Positions 25,242-33,417 of a DNA stretch of 36,327 bases are shown piece by piece. The stretch lies in contig JADQBM010000049.1 in NCBI GenBank assembly GCA_016278615.1, positions 1-36,327 of the forward strand, given 5' to 3'. Under the pieces are notes generated by a model. That model had not been told where the DNA came from. It made no database searches and worked only from the letters and a program-made list of their open reading frames with translations. Numbering within the stretch: the stretch's first letter is position 1; every line of letters begins with the position of its first letter. Source of the DNA: Clostridia bacterium. Its GTDB lineage: Bacteria > Bacillota > Clostridia > Peptostreptococcales > JAAYPU01. Made by a program: the position numbers and the translations under genes.

Positions 25242-26255
25242 GTGATGGATCGTTTGATTTTCATTAAAAGTTAAACTAAAAACTGTCCATTCGCCGTATT
25301 TAGATTGCACCGTCAATTTATGTCCTAATCTATCGCTCAATTTTTTTGAGTGATATAATCCATAACCCGTGGACTTCATCCCGTTCCTATTTTCAGATGA
25401 TGTGTAACCTCTATTAAATATTTGACCAATATCCTTCTCCAAAATTCCTTTCCCGCTGTTTTTAATGGATATGGTGGTTTCATGTTCATTTTTTTTGGTG
25501 CTTATGACGATGGTGCCTTCAATAGGCGTATACTTAACGGCATTTGATAGGATTTGAGACAATATATATCCACTCCATTTTTCATCTGTTAAAACATCGT
25601 AATCCTCTTTAGAGAAGCAAATATTGATCCTATTATAGCTAAAAAAGTTAGAATAACCTTTGAGAGTTTGAGAAATCAACTTTTTAGTGCTGACTTTTGC
25701 TATTTTGTAATCATCATGAAGATTATTTGATTTAATCTCATAGAAAATTCTTTGTACCGACTCTTCTACCCTAAATAACTCTTTATCGATACTTTGGTAA
25801 AAGCTATCTGGAATATCATTTTCGTGATTTTCTAATATGAGTCTTGCAGCAGAAATTGGCACTTTGACATCATGCACCCATCTTGTGATAAATTCCAATT
25901 CCTCTGAAGATTTATTATATATATCTACCTTATATTTTTCATAGTCTACCACTAAGTTATAAACCAGTTGAGCATATTCTTTGTCAACAGGGTAGGCAAA
26001 TTCATCTAAATCCTCTGAAGAAGCATTTAAACTGCAATACTTTTTAAATTTTTCTACACGGTTATTGAAAATCCAATAATCGATGGTTATAAAAATAACA
26101 AAAATCAATATCCATCCCATGATGATATAACTGGCGTTTGATGTTGTCATGTGAAAACTTCTATCCAATTTATAGATTAAAGCAGAAAATAGAAAGGCCG
26201 CTAAAGCAAATGTATAAGTTGCCCACCTTTCTTTTAAATAATTAATAAATTTCAT
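25236..26255 (-). CDS. BceS-type intramembrane-sensing histidine kinase
   Basis: A 339-residue kinase with two N-terminal helices (about 12-30 and 42-62) separated by only about ten residues, so there is no extracellular sensor domain; such kinases read the state of the partner transporter. The phosphoacceptor is His128 in the HDVKVP motif, followed by N-box QILSNAVKYTP, G1 IKNSGKGI and a G2 STGYGLYHSKKL motif. The start ATG overlaps the regulator stop (ATGA). Kinase, regulator, ATPase and permease lie in one direction and form one sensing circuit. Confidence 0.9.
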   Translation of the reverse strand: MKFINYLKERWATYTFALAAFLFSALIYKLDRSFHMTTSNASYIIMGWILIFVIFITIDYWIFNNRVEKFKKYCSLNASSEDLDEFAYPVDKEYAQLVYNLVVDYEKYKVDIYNKSSEELEFITRWVHDVKVPISAARLILENHENDIPDSFYQSIDKELFRVEESVQRIFYEIKSNNLHDDYKIAKVSTKKLISQTLKGYSNFFSYNRINICFSKEDYDVLTDEKWSGYILSQILSNAVKYTPIEGTIVISTKKNEHETTISIKNSGKGILEKDIGQIFNRGYTSSENRNGMKSTGYGLYHSKKLSDRLGHKLTVQSKYGEWTVFSLTFNENQTIHHM

Positions 26256-26926
26256 ATTAATCCATACCCCTCACCTTTGATTGTTTTAATATATCCTTCT
26301 AATCCAATTGTTCCTAATTTTCTTCGGAGACGATTTATATTAACAGTGAGGGTATTGTCATCCACAAAGCTTTCATCATCCCACAATGCTTTCATCAAAC
26401 GTGCACGGCTTACAATCTTATCATGGTTTCGAATCAATATCGATAATATCTTGCACTCATTTCGTGTCAGTTCTATTTCCTCTTTACCACAAAAAACCTT
26501 TAAATGTTCTATATCTAATATCATATCCTTGTGCTGCAATATATTTAATGTATGATCACTATAGGAATAAGCTCTTCGCAATATCCCTTGTACTTTTGCA
26601 ATCAGCAGATCCATAGAAAAGGGTTTTTCTATATAATCATCGCCGCCCTGTGTGAGAGCTCGTATTTTATCGCTGTCGGTATCTCTTGAAGATATAAAAA
26701 TAATGGGCACATTAGATAATTGTCGGATCTTTCCACACCAATAGAAGCCATCGTAATAGGGTAAATTGATATCCATTAATATAAGATGAGGTTCAAAAGA
26801 AGTATAATGTGAGAATATATCATTAAAATCGTAAATACTTGCAGCTTTATACCCCCATTTATTTAACTTTTCCTCAATAATGGAGGAAATTGTTCTATCG
26901 TCCTCGACAATTAATATTCTGTACAT
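26252..26926 (-). CDS. BceR-type OmpR-family response regulator
   Basis: A 224-residue response regulator. The receiver has acidic EDD at 8-10, the phosphorylation Asp52 (LILMDINLPYYDG), conserved Ser/Thr in FISSRD and Lys in YIEKPF. A winged-helix DNA-binding domain follows, with the ELTRNECKILSILIRN and DDNTLTVNINRLRRKLG segments. AAGGAGG is about 11 nt before the ATG. It should bind the site at 25224-25241 and raise bceAB transcription when the kinase is active. Confidence 0.92.
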   Translation of the reverse strand: MYRILIVEDDRTISSIIEEKLNKWGYKAASIYDFNDIFSHYTSFEPHLILMDINLPYYDGFYWCGKIRQLSNVPIIFISSRDTDSDKIRALTQGGDDYIEKPFSMDLLIAKVQGILRRAYSYSDHTLNILQHKDMILDIEHLKVFCGKEEIELTRNECKILSILIRNHDKIVSRARLMKALWDDESFVDDNTLTVNINRLRRKLGTIGLEGYIKTIKGEGYGLI

Positions 26927-26977
26927 CTATACTCACACCTCCTTAGAATTCTGTTCTCATCTGGCCTGCATGTCATC

Positions 26978-27003
26978 GGGGACGGTTCTTTTTGACACGA
27001 TTT
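26978..27003 (+). repeat. Short dispersed repeat, copy 1
   Basis: GGGGACGGTTCTTTTTGACA followed by CGATTT. The same core occurs at 30895 in this orientation and, less perfectly, at 28074-28093 in the opposite one. I recall this core from ends of clostridial Y1-type transposase genes, but that needs a database check. It lies between the response regulator start and the protease stop. Confidence 0.55.
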
Positions 27004-27056
27004 CTTTCAAGTTTATCTATGTACGAAGCTGTACCTTCGTTCTCCCCCAAAAAAAC

Positions 27057-27878
27057 TTAATGTTCCCATTCTTCAAAAAAATCAAGAATTCGGTCGCTTG
27101 GCATCGCCATTCCATAAATATACTTTCGAAATATGTTCTCGCCACCACCCAAATTTATCCCCACGATCTCCATGTTTTCGTTTAGCAAAGCACTCCCGCT
27201 GCTTCCTTCAGATAGTACAGATGTATGCCTAATAATTGGATATTGTATTTCTCCTGCTTTATCGCCAAATGGCCTTGGTTTTCTACTGCTTACTTTTCCA
27301 GCTGTAACAATATTTCTTTTACCATATGGATTACTCATAGATGCAACTATATCGCCATACTTAGGTATTTCATCCGCAACTGATAGAACTGTATAGTCTT
27401 CATCAGCAATAAAACTAATTAGAGCTAAATCGTATTTATCGTTTGAGTATTCTATTGTAGCTTCGGGAAATTGCTGATAATAATTGATTATTCCCTGGTA
27501 TTCTCCTCCGTTATTTATATAATCCTTAAAGTCAAGATCGTCATATCCCAGAATAATAATCTGAGTTTTATCTATATTATCAAGTTCTTTAATCACATGC
27601 TCGGCTGTAAGCGCATAGTACTTATTATTTTCCTTACGAATAATGACGCCACTAGCACCTGCTGAAACCGATGTGGAACTAATGTTTCCATCATTATTTC
27701 TATAATTAAGTTGAACTATCTTTATATTTGCTGAAAGTACATATTTTCCAACCTTTTCTATAAATTCACTATTCATCCTTTGGTTTAAGAAGGATTTAAT
27801 TGAGGGAAGAAAAAAAGAAATGATAAGAATTAAAACAACCATTATTCTGAGAAATACTGTTTTTTGTTTTGTTTTCAT
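27057..27878 (-). CDS. Membrane-anchored trypsin-like serine protease
   Basis: A 273-residue protein with one N-terminal helix (about 8-28, uncleaved or anchor) and a chymotrypsin-fold domain outside the membrane. The catalytic triad reads His94 (ALTAEHVI), Asp150 (NDKYDLALI) and Ser227 (EGSSGSALL, Gly-Ser-Ser-Gly-Ser). No PDZ domain follows, so it is smaller than HtrA/DegP proteases and closer to stress- or signalling-type trypsin-like proteases. GGAGGG is 7 nt before the ATG. The gene is transcribed alone and is bracketed by inverted copies of the dispersed repeat. Its substrate is unknown. Confidence 0.8.
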   Translation of the reverse strand: MKTKQKTVFLRIMVVLILIISFFLPSIKSFLNQRMNSEFIEKVGKYVLSANIKIVQLNYRNNDGNISSTSVSAGASGVIIRKENNKYYALTAEHVIKELDNIDKTQIIILGYDDLDFKDYINNGGEYQGIINYYQQFPEATIEYSNDKYDLALISFIADEDYTVLSVADEIPKYGDIVASMSNPYGKRNIVTAGKVSSRKPRPFGDKAGEIQYPIIRHTSVLSEGSSGSALLNENMEIVGINLGGGENIFRKYIYGMAMPSDRILDFFEEWEH

Positions 27879-28073
27879 TTACATTCCCTCCATTATTGCT
27901 TGAATATTTATTCGTTTTTAATACATCGAACCATAATATGATAATGCCCAGTTTTACTTTCTGCTCTTGCTTGTCGTGGCATATTATCACCCCTAAATGA
28001 TTATATCTTAATTGTAAAAAATGTAAAATGCAAAGAAGAACTTAAATTCGTGATTTTTAAGTTGCACAATTAT

Positions 28074-28093
28074 CAAACAAAAAGAACCGCCCC
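28074..28093 (-). repeat. Short dispersed repeat, inverted diverged copy
   Basis: CAAACAAAAAGAACCGCCCC is the reverse complement of the core seen at 26978, with a few changes. With that copy it encloses the protease gene in inverted orientation. Just upstream, AACTTAAA and TTTTTAAGTT (28040-28063 area) form another A+T-rich stem. Confidence 0.45.
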
Positions 28094-28167
28094 TTATGTT
28101 TCAAAATGTCATTTTGCTCTCAGTAAACATAAAATATTAGTAAATCAGAATGAAAGGAATGAAAAGA

Positions 28168-29748
28168 ATGTGGCTGAGAAAGCTATATTGGTTGTTAATT
28201 AAACCTTTTTTGGTCGTAAGAGATGTTAAGCTTGAGTGTTTACTAGGTCCACTGCCCCCTATATTAAGATATTTAAAGGCTTTTATAATTCGTAAGGCTG
28301 TAGCTTTATTTTATAGAAATAAACCAATAACACGTCACCCATGCAACGGGGATGAAGAACAGTATCCGAATAAGATTTCTAGTTTCTCAAAAGCACTTCC
28401 TCACGATGAATTAGGACATGTAAATGTAAATGCTTATGAAAGATATATAGATATTTTGGATTCAGGCAAACCTAAGAGGTTTGAAGAGCTGCGTCTAGGA
28501 AGTGTTAGAAAATTGGTTAATCCTCAAGCAGCTTATGCTTATGAATTAATTGGTCCTGATAGCCATCAACTAGTTACTCCTTCAGCACCAAAATTTAGTA
28601 GTGCTGAGTCTGCAGCAGAAATGGTAGAGTTATACTGGCAGGCCCTGACCCGGGATGTTCCTTTTGAAGAATATGATAATCATCCACTTACCATCGCTGC
28701 CGCAAGAGAACTTTCAACATTATCTGACTTCCGTGGCCCAAAAGCAAATGGTAGGGTGACACCTGAAACATTATTTCGTGGGGATGTGTCAGGAGTTCTA
28801 GTTGGACCTTACGTTTCACAATTTTTATGGAAAGATGTGCCATACGTAAGTGCAACTTTAGAGCAACGCTATCAAACAACATTACCGTGTGATGACCATC
28901 TCACTAATTATAGGGATTGGTTAGCTGTCCAAAATGGGCAACTACCTCCTACACAAAATAGGTTTGATCCAGAACCACGATATATTCGAAATGGACGAAA
29001 TCTAGGCGAATATGTTCATAATGACATCACTATAGAAGATGGGGTAACCCCAGCTTTAATATTATTAAGTTATGGTGACCAGGCCTTAGACCGTGGGAAT
29101 TCTTATCTTAACTCTAGTTCACAAGAAGGATTTGCAACATTTGGAAGGCCTCACGTACTAGATTTTGTAACAAAGGCAGCACGACCAGCTCTTGAAGCTG
29201 CATGGTTTCAAAAATGGCTTGTCCATCGTCGTCTGCGTCCTGAGGAGTTTGGTGGGCGTATTCATAACAAATTAAAAGGAAGAGCGAATTACCCAATACA
29301 CCCTGATGTTCTAGCATCTGAAGCATTGGCACTTACTTTTGAAAAGCACGGATCATATTTATTACCTCAAGCATATGAAGAGGGATGTCCAACACACCCT
29401 GCCTATCCAGCAGGACATGCGACGTTTATTGGGGCTATGGTGACAATGTTAAAAGCATTCTTTAATGAATCATTCATTATCCCTGATCCAGTCCTAGCTA
29501 GTAGTGATGGTCTGTCCTTATTACCTTATGGAGGGGAACTAACAGTTGGTGGAGAGTTGAATAAACTAGCATTCAATATTTCACTTGGAAGAGATGCATC
29601 AGGAGTTCATTACCGAAGTGATGGTGTTAGTTTAATGTTAGGTGAAGAAATTGCCATTGCGATCTTACGTGATTACAGAAAAACGTACAATGAAGACTTC
29701 AGAGGATTCTCTCTTACAAAATTTGATGGTACGAAAATAGAAGTTTAA
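28168..29748 (+). CDS. Vanadium-dependent haloperoxidase/PAP2-type enzyme
   Basis: A 526-residue protein of the vanadium haloperoxidase branch of the acid phosphatase superfamily. The oxyanion-site residues are found in order: Lys349 and Arg357 (QKWLVHRRLRPEEFGGR), the Pro-Ala-Gly-His box with His417 (HPAYPAGHATFIGAM), then Arg475 and His481 (GRDASGVHYRSD). In fungal chloroperoxidase the box is Pro-Ser-Gly-His; here the Ser is Ala, which may alter halide choice or activity. There is no cleavable signal peptide, only an N-terminal hydrophobic stretch. I chose the ATG at 28168 (AGGA 9 nt upstream); ATGs at 28150 and 28159 have none. It is the only plus-strand gene nearby and probably came by transfer. 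Confidence 0.75.
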   Translation: MWLRKLYWLLIKPFLVVRDVKLECLLGPLPPILRYLKAFIIRKAVALFYRNKPITRHPCNGDEEQYPNKISSFSKALPHDELGHVNVNAYERYIDILDSGKPKRFEELRLGSVRKLVNPQAAYAYELIGPDSHQLVTPSAPKFSSAESAAEMVELYWQALTRDVPFEEYDNHPLTIAAARELSTLSDFRGPKANGRVTPETLFRGDVSGVLVGPYVSQFLWKDVPYVSATLEQRYQTTLPCDDHLTNYRDWLAVQNGQLPPTQNRFDPEPRYIRNGRNLGEYVHNDITIEDGVTPALILLSYGDQALDRGNSYLNSSSQEGFATFGRPHVLDFVTKAARPALEAAWFQKWLVHRRLRPEEFGGRIHNKLKGRANYPIHPDVLASEALALTFEKHGSYLLPQAYEEGCPTHPAYPAGHATFIGAMVTMLKAFFNESFIIPDPVLASSDGLSLLPYGGELTVGGELNKLAFNISLGRDASGVHYRSDGVSLMLGEEIAIAILRDYRKTYNEDFRGFSLTKFDGTKIEV

Positions 29749-29821
29749 TAAATTTTATTTTACTATTTGTAATTAGATTTGTGGTAAAATCAAGTGTATT
29801 AAACTAAGGGAGGCTGATAGT

Positions 29822-30834
29822 ATCTTACTTATTAAAAATAATGCAAGAGGCGTAGTCATCGCTGCACTTCTTGCATCTTTATCTATTTTTATAAATGATC
29901 TTATTCCATACCATTTTATAGGTGTGGGTGTTTTTGCACTCATCATGGGTATGCTATTAAACCCTGTGGTTACCAAGTACCCTTCACTAGAAAAAGGTTT
30001 TAATTTTACCTCCAAAAAAATCCTCCGCTTTGCTATTGTACTTATGGGAGCTACCCTTAGCTTCAAGCAGGTTTTAACAGTAGGCAAATTTTCTTTAATT
30101 GTCATGATATTTACTCTCTTGACGGCTTTTGGCGGCGGATACTTGCTTGGCAAGCTTTTTAAAATGGATTGGAAGCTCTCAGGGCTTATATCCGCAGGAA
30201 CCGGCATATGCGGGGCTTCTGCGATCGCAGCCATTGCACCAACCATTGATGCAGATGACAGCCATGTGGCCTATGCCATCTCTGCCACCTTTATTTTTGA
30301 TGTGTTCATGGTCATACTCTTTCCCATAATGGGCGCTTACTTTGGAATGACAGATTTAGGATATGGGCTTTGGACTGGAACTGCAGTGAATGACACTTCT
30401 TCTGTTGTGGCAGCAGGCTATGCTTTTTCAGATATGGCCGGCAACTTATCGGTTATTGTTAAGCTTACGCGTACTTTGTCCATTATACCTGCTGTCCTCA
30501 TTTTTTCCTATATCAATGAACACCTTACAAATGTTGAATCAACCTCTATAAAAAAGAAAAAATTAGACCTGAAAAAGTTTTCCCGTGGTTTATTCTCCTG
30601 TTTCTTGGAGTTGTGGCCATAAAAAGTACTGGATTCATCCCATACCCCGTCAGCAGTTCAATTTCAAGTATAAGCAAATTCTTAATGGTAATGTCACTGG
30701 GGGCAATAGGGCTTAAAACGAATTTCGCAAAACTCGTAAAATCGGGATTCATTCCTATGTTGCACGGATTCACTCTTTCCGCACTCGTAGTAATCGTTTC
30801 TTTTTTAGTTCAGATGGCTTTAGGACAAGTTTAA
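29822..30834 (+). pseudogene. Decayed YeiH-family sulfate/sulfite exporter-like transporter
   Basis: The frame reads LLIKNNARGVVIAALLASLSI and then typical YeiH-family membrane segments (LMGATLSFKQVL, GTGICGASAIAAIAPTIDA, WTGTAVNDTSSVVAAGYAFS). A good AAGGGAGG stands 8 nt before ATC at 29822, where an ATG is expected, so the start codon seems to be mutated. Near 30550-30590, in an A-rich run, the frame shifts: the first frame ends at 30622, while the family-typical FPWFILLFLGVVAIKSTGF to the C-terminus at 30834 lies in another frame. A one-base deletion explains it. The protein is probably not made in full length. Confidence 0.75.
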
Positions 30835-30877
30835 TGTATAAGGATTAATTCCCGATATCCCTTCACTTCGTCCCGCT

Positions 30878-31069
30878 CTATAGACTGTGTCGATGGGGAC
30901 AGTTCTTTTTGACACGATTTTTTCGCAAAAATGTGTTTATATCTTGAGTGCGGTAAGGATTCATCCCCTGACATTCGAAAAAGGCATCCATAATCTTTAA
31001 ATATTTTTTGTACAGTATTTGCAAATTCAATGAGATATGCGTCTCCTTCAGGATGTCCATATTGATCAT
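30878..31069 (-). pseudogene. Short gene remnant ending in the dispersed repeat (copy 2)
   Basis: A 63-codon frame without a clear ribosome binding site. Its last residues run into GGGGACAGTTCTTTTTGACA (30895-30914, read here on the plus strand), the same core as at 26978. It could be the 3' tail of a degraded mobile-element or other gene; the protein (ILYKKYLKIMDAFFEC region) matches nothing I recognise. The rest of the 30835-31202 gap shows only the terminator of the AraC gene. Confidence 0.35.
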
Positions 31070-31153
31070 TAACTAATTTAATCTAAATCAATAAAATTAA
31101 TCCAATTACAGTTAATTAGGGACAAGTTTTCTGCCATTTACCGCACCACACGC

Positions 31154-31186
31154 ATAAAAAAAGACACCTCCTTATGAAGTGCCTTT
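31154..31186 (-). terminator. Rho-independent terminator of the AraC-family gene
   Basis: On the minus strand AAAGGCACTTC and GGAGGTGTCTTT form an 11-bp stem with two wobble pairs (31186-31160), followed by a run of seven T. The stop codon of the regulator gene is at 31203. Confidence 0.8.
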
Positions 31187-31202
31187 AACCAAGATTATAT
31201 GT

Positions 31203-32084
31203 TTATTCATTGCATTTTTTCTTTACTGGAATCCAAATTTCGCTTCTATATTTTGAATCACTTGTATCCTTACTTTCATTCCATAAAATTTCAGGTCCTT
31301 CAATGGCTTCATACCCTGATGAAGGGAACCACTCTGAATATATCCTTCCCCATACATCCTGAAGCGTTTCTGGAAATGGTCCAATGGATTCAAAGACCGC
31401 CCAAGTAGCCGCTTCAATTTTCAAGATATCAAACTTAGCAATGTCATCACGAGTTGTCGCTACTCCAATATAGTGATCCAATTCACCTTTTTCTTCCATT
31501 CTTCCTTCAGAAAAGTTAGTTGAAGCACTAATAATACCTGATGGCTCCATATGCGAAAGTGCTTTTAAGTCTTTAATAACTTCTGATGTTAATAATTGAT
31601 ACATTTTAGCAATCTCTGGGTTAACACCATTAAAAACTATAGGAACTCTCTTCTTAAATCCAACCAACTTAAATGGTTCTTTTTCAACAATACGATAATT
31701 CATTTCGAATCCTCCTTTAATTGATAACTGAAAGGTCATTCTAGGATAAGCTTTTACTTTTTGATTCTCACTTCTAGCATTAGAAGGTAAAACGCCATGT
31801 ATGGAATGAAAAGCACGCGAGAATGAGTCAGCTGAGCTATAACCATACTTGACAGCAATATCGATAATTCTCAAATTGCTATCTTTCAAATCAAGTGCAG
31901 CCAATGTTAGCCTTCTTCTTCGAATGTACTCTGACAAACTGATACCAGCTAAAAAAGAAAATATTCTCTTAAAATGATACTCTGAACAGTAGGAAAGCTT
32001 AGATAATTTACTGCAGTCAATATCATCTGTTAAATGCTCTTCAATATATGCTAATGCATTATTCATGCTACTTAAAGAATCCAT
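31203..32084 (-). CDS. AraC-family regulator with GyrI-like effector-binding domain
   Basis: A 293-residue regulator. Two helix-turn-helix motifs fill residues 1-100 ([20 protein letters not shown] and [20 protein letters not shown]). From about 115 a GyrI-like/Rob-type small-molecule binding domain follows ([20 protein letters not shown] ... [29 protein letters not shown]). Proteins of this layout bind lipophilic drugs or dyes and activate efflux or defence genes. The ATG at 32084 has AGGAGG 7 nt upstream; the frame from 32105 overlaps that site. No efflux gene is adjacent, so its targets lie elsewhere or it is autoregulated. Confidence 0.88.
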   Translation of the reverse strand: MDSLSSMNNALAYIEEHLTDDIDCSKLSKLSYCSEYHFKRIFSFLAGISLSEYIRRRRLTLAALDLKDSNLRIIDIAVKYGYSSADSFSRAFHSIHGVLPSNARSENQKVKAYPRMTFQLSIKGGFEMNYRIVEKEPFKLVGFKKRVPIVFNGVNPEIAKMYQLLTSEVIKDLKALSHMEPSGIISASTNFSEGRMEEKGELDHYIGVATTRDDIAKFDILKIEAATWAVFESIGPFPETLQDVWGRIYSEWFPSSGYEAIEGPEILWNESKDTSDSKYRSEIWIPVKKKCNE

Positions 32085-32168
32085 TAAACAACCTCCTTTC
32101 ATCAACTATATTATCAAGGGATACATATCTACATCCGATATTCTGTGTAAAGTTTAGTCGACTGGAAT

Positions 32169-32534
32169 TTAACTTCTTTTACTAATTTCATCTGTTATCA
32201 ATGATTTTGAGATATGTATTGCTTTTATCATGTTCTTGAAGCGGGTGTGATGAGAGGCACCCTCCGTAAATTTTAGCTGTGCTTTTTCACATTTGCTGAT
32301 AATTGAAGACACGGGTCGTAGTGCTTCTATTAATTCTTCTTTTGTATATTTGTCCACAACATTTTCATCTGTTATCAATGATTTTGAAATATACAGTGCT
32401 TTTATCCTGTTCTTAAGGAGTGTGTGCTGAGAGGTACCCTTTACAAATTTTAACTGTGCTTTTTCGCATCTACTGATAGTTGAAGAAACAATTTGTAGAG
32501 CTTCTTCCAATTCTTCTTTTGTATATTTGTCCAT
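32169..32534 (-). CDS. Small protein made of two tandem 59-residue repeats
   Basis: A 121-residue protein built from two copies of one unit: residues 1-59 and 60-118 match at 42 of 59 positions. Each carries DKYTKEEL, then CEKAQLKF, GxSxHT and ISKSLITDE. The strong identity across the whole unit, with no third copy, means a recent tandem duplication of a 59-residue domain of unknown function. Predicted mostly helical, soluble. The ATG at 32534 has AGGGG 7 nt upstream; the frame start at 32558 does not. It follows the Imm5-like gene in the same direction, with a hairpin between them. I do not know the family name. Confidence 0.7.
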   Translation of the reverse strand: MDKYTKEELEEALQIVSSTISRCEKAQLKFVKGTSQHTLLKNRIKALYISKSLITDENVVDKYTKEELIEALRPVSSIISKCEKAQLKFTEGASHHTRFKNMIKAIHISKSLITDEISKRS

Positions 32535-32560
32535 AACATCACCCCTGATCATTTTCACAT

Positions 32561-32590
32561 AATATGCCCCGACCTCCAGTGGGGCATATT
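32561..32590 (-). terminator. Perfect hairpin between the Imm5-like and repeat-protein genes
   Basis: AATATGCCCC (32561-32570) and GGGGCATATT (32581-32590) form a 10-bp stem overlapping the last base of the Imm5 gene. There is no T-run on either side, so it may stabilise mRNA ends rather than stop transcription. Confidence 0.55.
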
Positions 32591-33117
32591 CAGCATTTCC
32601 AGTCGATTTTAGCCGGGTTTAGCTCGTTCTCCAAGGCAACGGCACGCAGGGCGGCTTCCATACGTCCGCACTCTTCGGCAGCGCATTGCTCGATTTGTTC
32701 CCACGGTGCGTCAGTCCCGATCTGGTCATAAGCGACCGCTATCGCTCCATAAAAGGCAAGACCGATACAATGCCGTGCTGAATGGATGGTCGATGCGCAT
32801 TGACCTATTGTCCTCGCCGCCGCTTGTGCAACAGGATTTCCCTCTGCTTCACGGGCGGCCCCATGGCACTCGAGGATTGCCGATTTCGCCTGGGGCAGTT
32901 TGATTGTACCTGCCAGCCATTGGCGGGCAGCGTTTAAAGCGTTTTGCGGACGCAAGTCATCCGGATAGTACTTGCGCCACAGCGGTAATATAATCCGTTC
33001 GGAATAATCAACCGCCCAAATCCCAAGTGTTGCCTTACTCTGCGTTTCAATTAGTTTCATAAGTGACTGAATATACGGCGCATTCCAATCACTTAGCATC
33101 TTTCTTGCTTTTGACAT
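32590..33117 (-). CDS. Imm5-like putative immunity protein
   Basis: A 175-residue all-helical soluble protein of the Imm5-like family found near polymorphic toxins. Family-typical stretches are WAVDYSERIILPLWRKYYPDDLRPQNALNAARQWL, IHSARHCIGLAFYGAIAVAYDQIG and WEQIEQCAAEECGRMEAALR. The ATG at 33117 has AGGAGG 6 nt upstream; the ATG two codons before is too close. The gene is clearly G+C-richer than its A+T-rich neighbours, a sign of recent transfer. No toxin gene is visible next to it, so this would be an orphan immunity gene that protects against toxins of other strains, or a member with another role. Confidence 0.7.
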   Translation of the reverse strand: MSKARKMLSDWNAPYIQSLMKLIETQSKATLGIWAVDYSERIILPLWRKYYPDDLRPQNALNAARQWLAGTIKLPQAKSAILECHGAAREAEGNPVAQAAARTIGQCASTIHSARHCIGLAFYGAIAVAYDQIGTDAPWEQIEQCAAEECGRMEAALRAVALENELNPAKIDWKC

Positions 33118-33153
33118 ACTCATCCTCCTTATTTTCTGTCATTAGTTTCACAG

Positions 33154-33243
33154 ACATCCAATCTGCTCTGTCACGAGGGTATAACATCTAACCTGCTCTG
33201 TCACCAGACTATTACATCTAATCCGCTCTATAGCACTCAAATT
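33154..33243. repeat. Three tandem 30-bp imperfect repeats
   Basis: Units start at 33154, 33184 and 33214, each beginning ACATCYAAYCYGCTCTRTNNC. The period is exactly 30 bp with no spacers, so it is not a CRISPR array. Read on the minus strand in one frame the unit encodes a ten-residue repeat LVTEQ-V/I-R/G-C plus two residues, suggesting decayed coding sequence at the end of the micro-ORF region. Confidence 0.6.
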
Positions 33244-33310
33244 CGCTTGCTTTGACTTGTTCCCACAGGACGATACAATCACAGTTTTGAGGTTCGGCTT
33301 TTTTGCACAT
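33218..33310 (-). CDS. Cys-rich micro-ORF (30 aa)
   Basis: A 30-codon frame from an ATG with GGAG 6 nt upstream; it reads MCKKAEPQNCDCIVLWEQVK and then ten more residues with a further Cys. Four cysteines (2, 10, 12 and 26) could bind zinc, though this is only inferred. It overlaps the first tandem repeat. The rest of the 33118-33417 gap shows nothing else I can name. Confidence 0.4.
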   Translation of the reverse strand: MCKKAEPQNCDCIVLWEQVKASEFECYRAD

Positions 33311-33417
33311 CTACTTCTCCATCCTTGACATCAACACTACGCACTCCACATGCCTTGTGGCTTCACTCCAGATGTACTAGCTCCTTTAACTATACCATTT
33401 GATAAATTTTAAAAACA

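Noticed and set aside
29773-30246. Minus-strand 157-codon frame opposite the YeiH-like pseudogene
   Set aside because: It is antisense to recognisable transporter sequence and shows no domain.
33154-33243. CRISPR array
   Set aside because: Three units are contiguous with no spacers, diverge from one another, and no cas genes are near.
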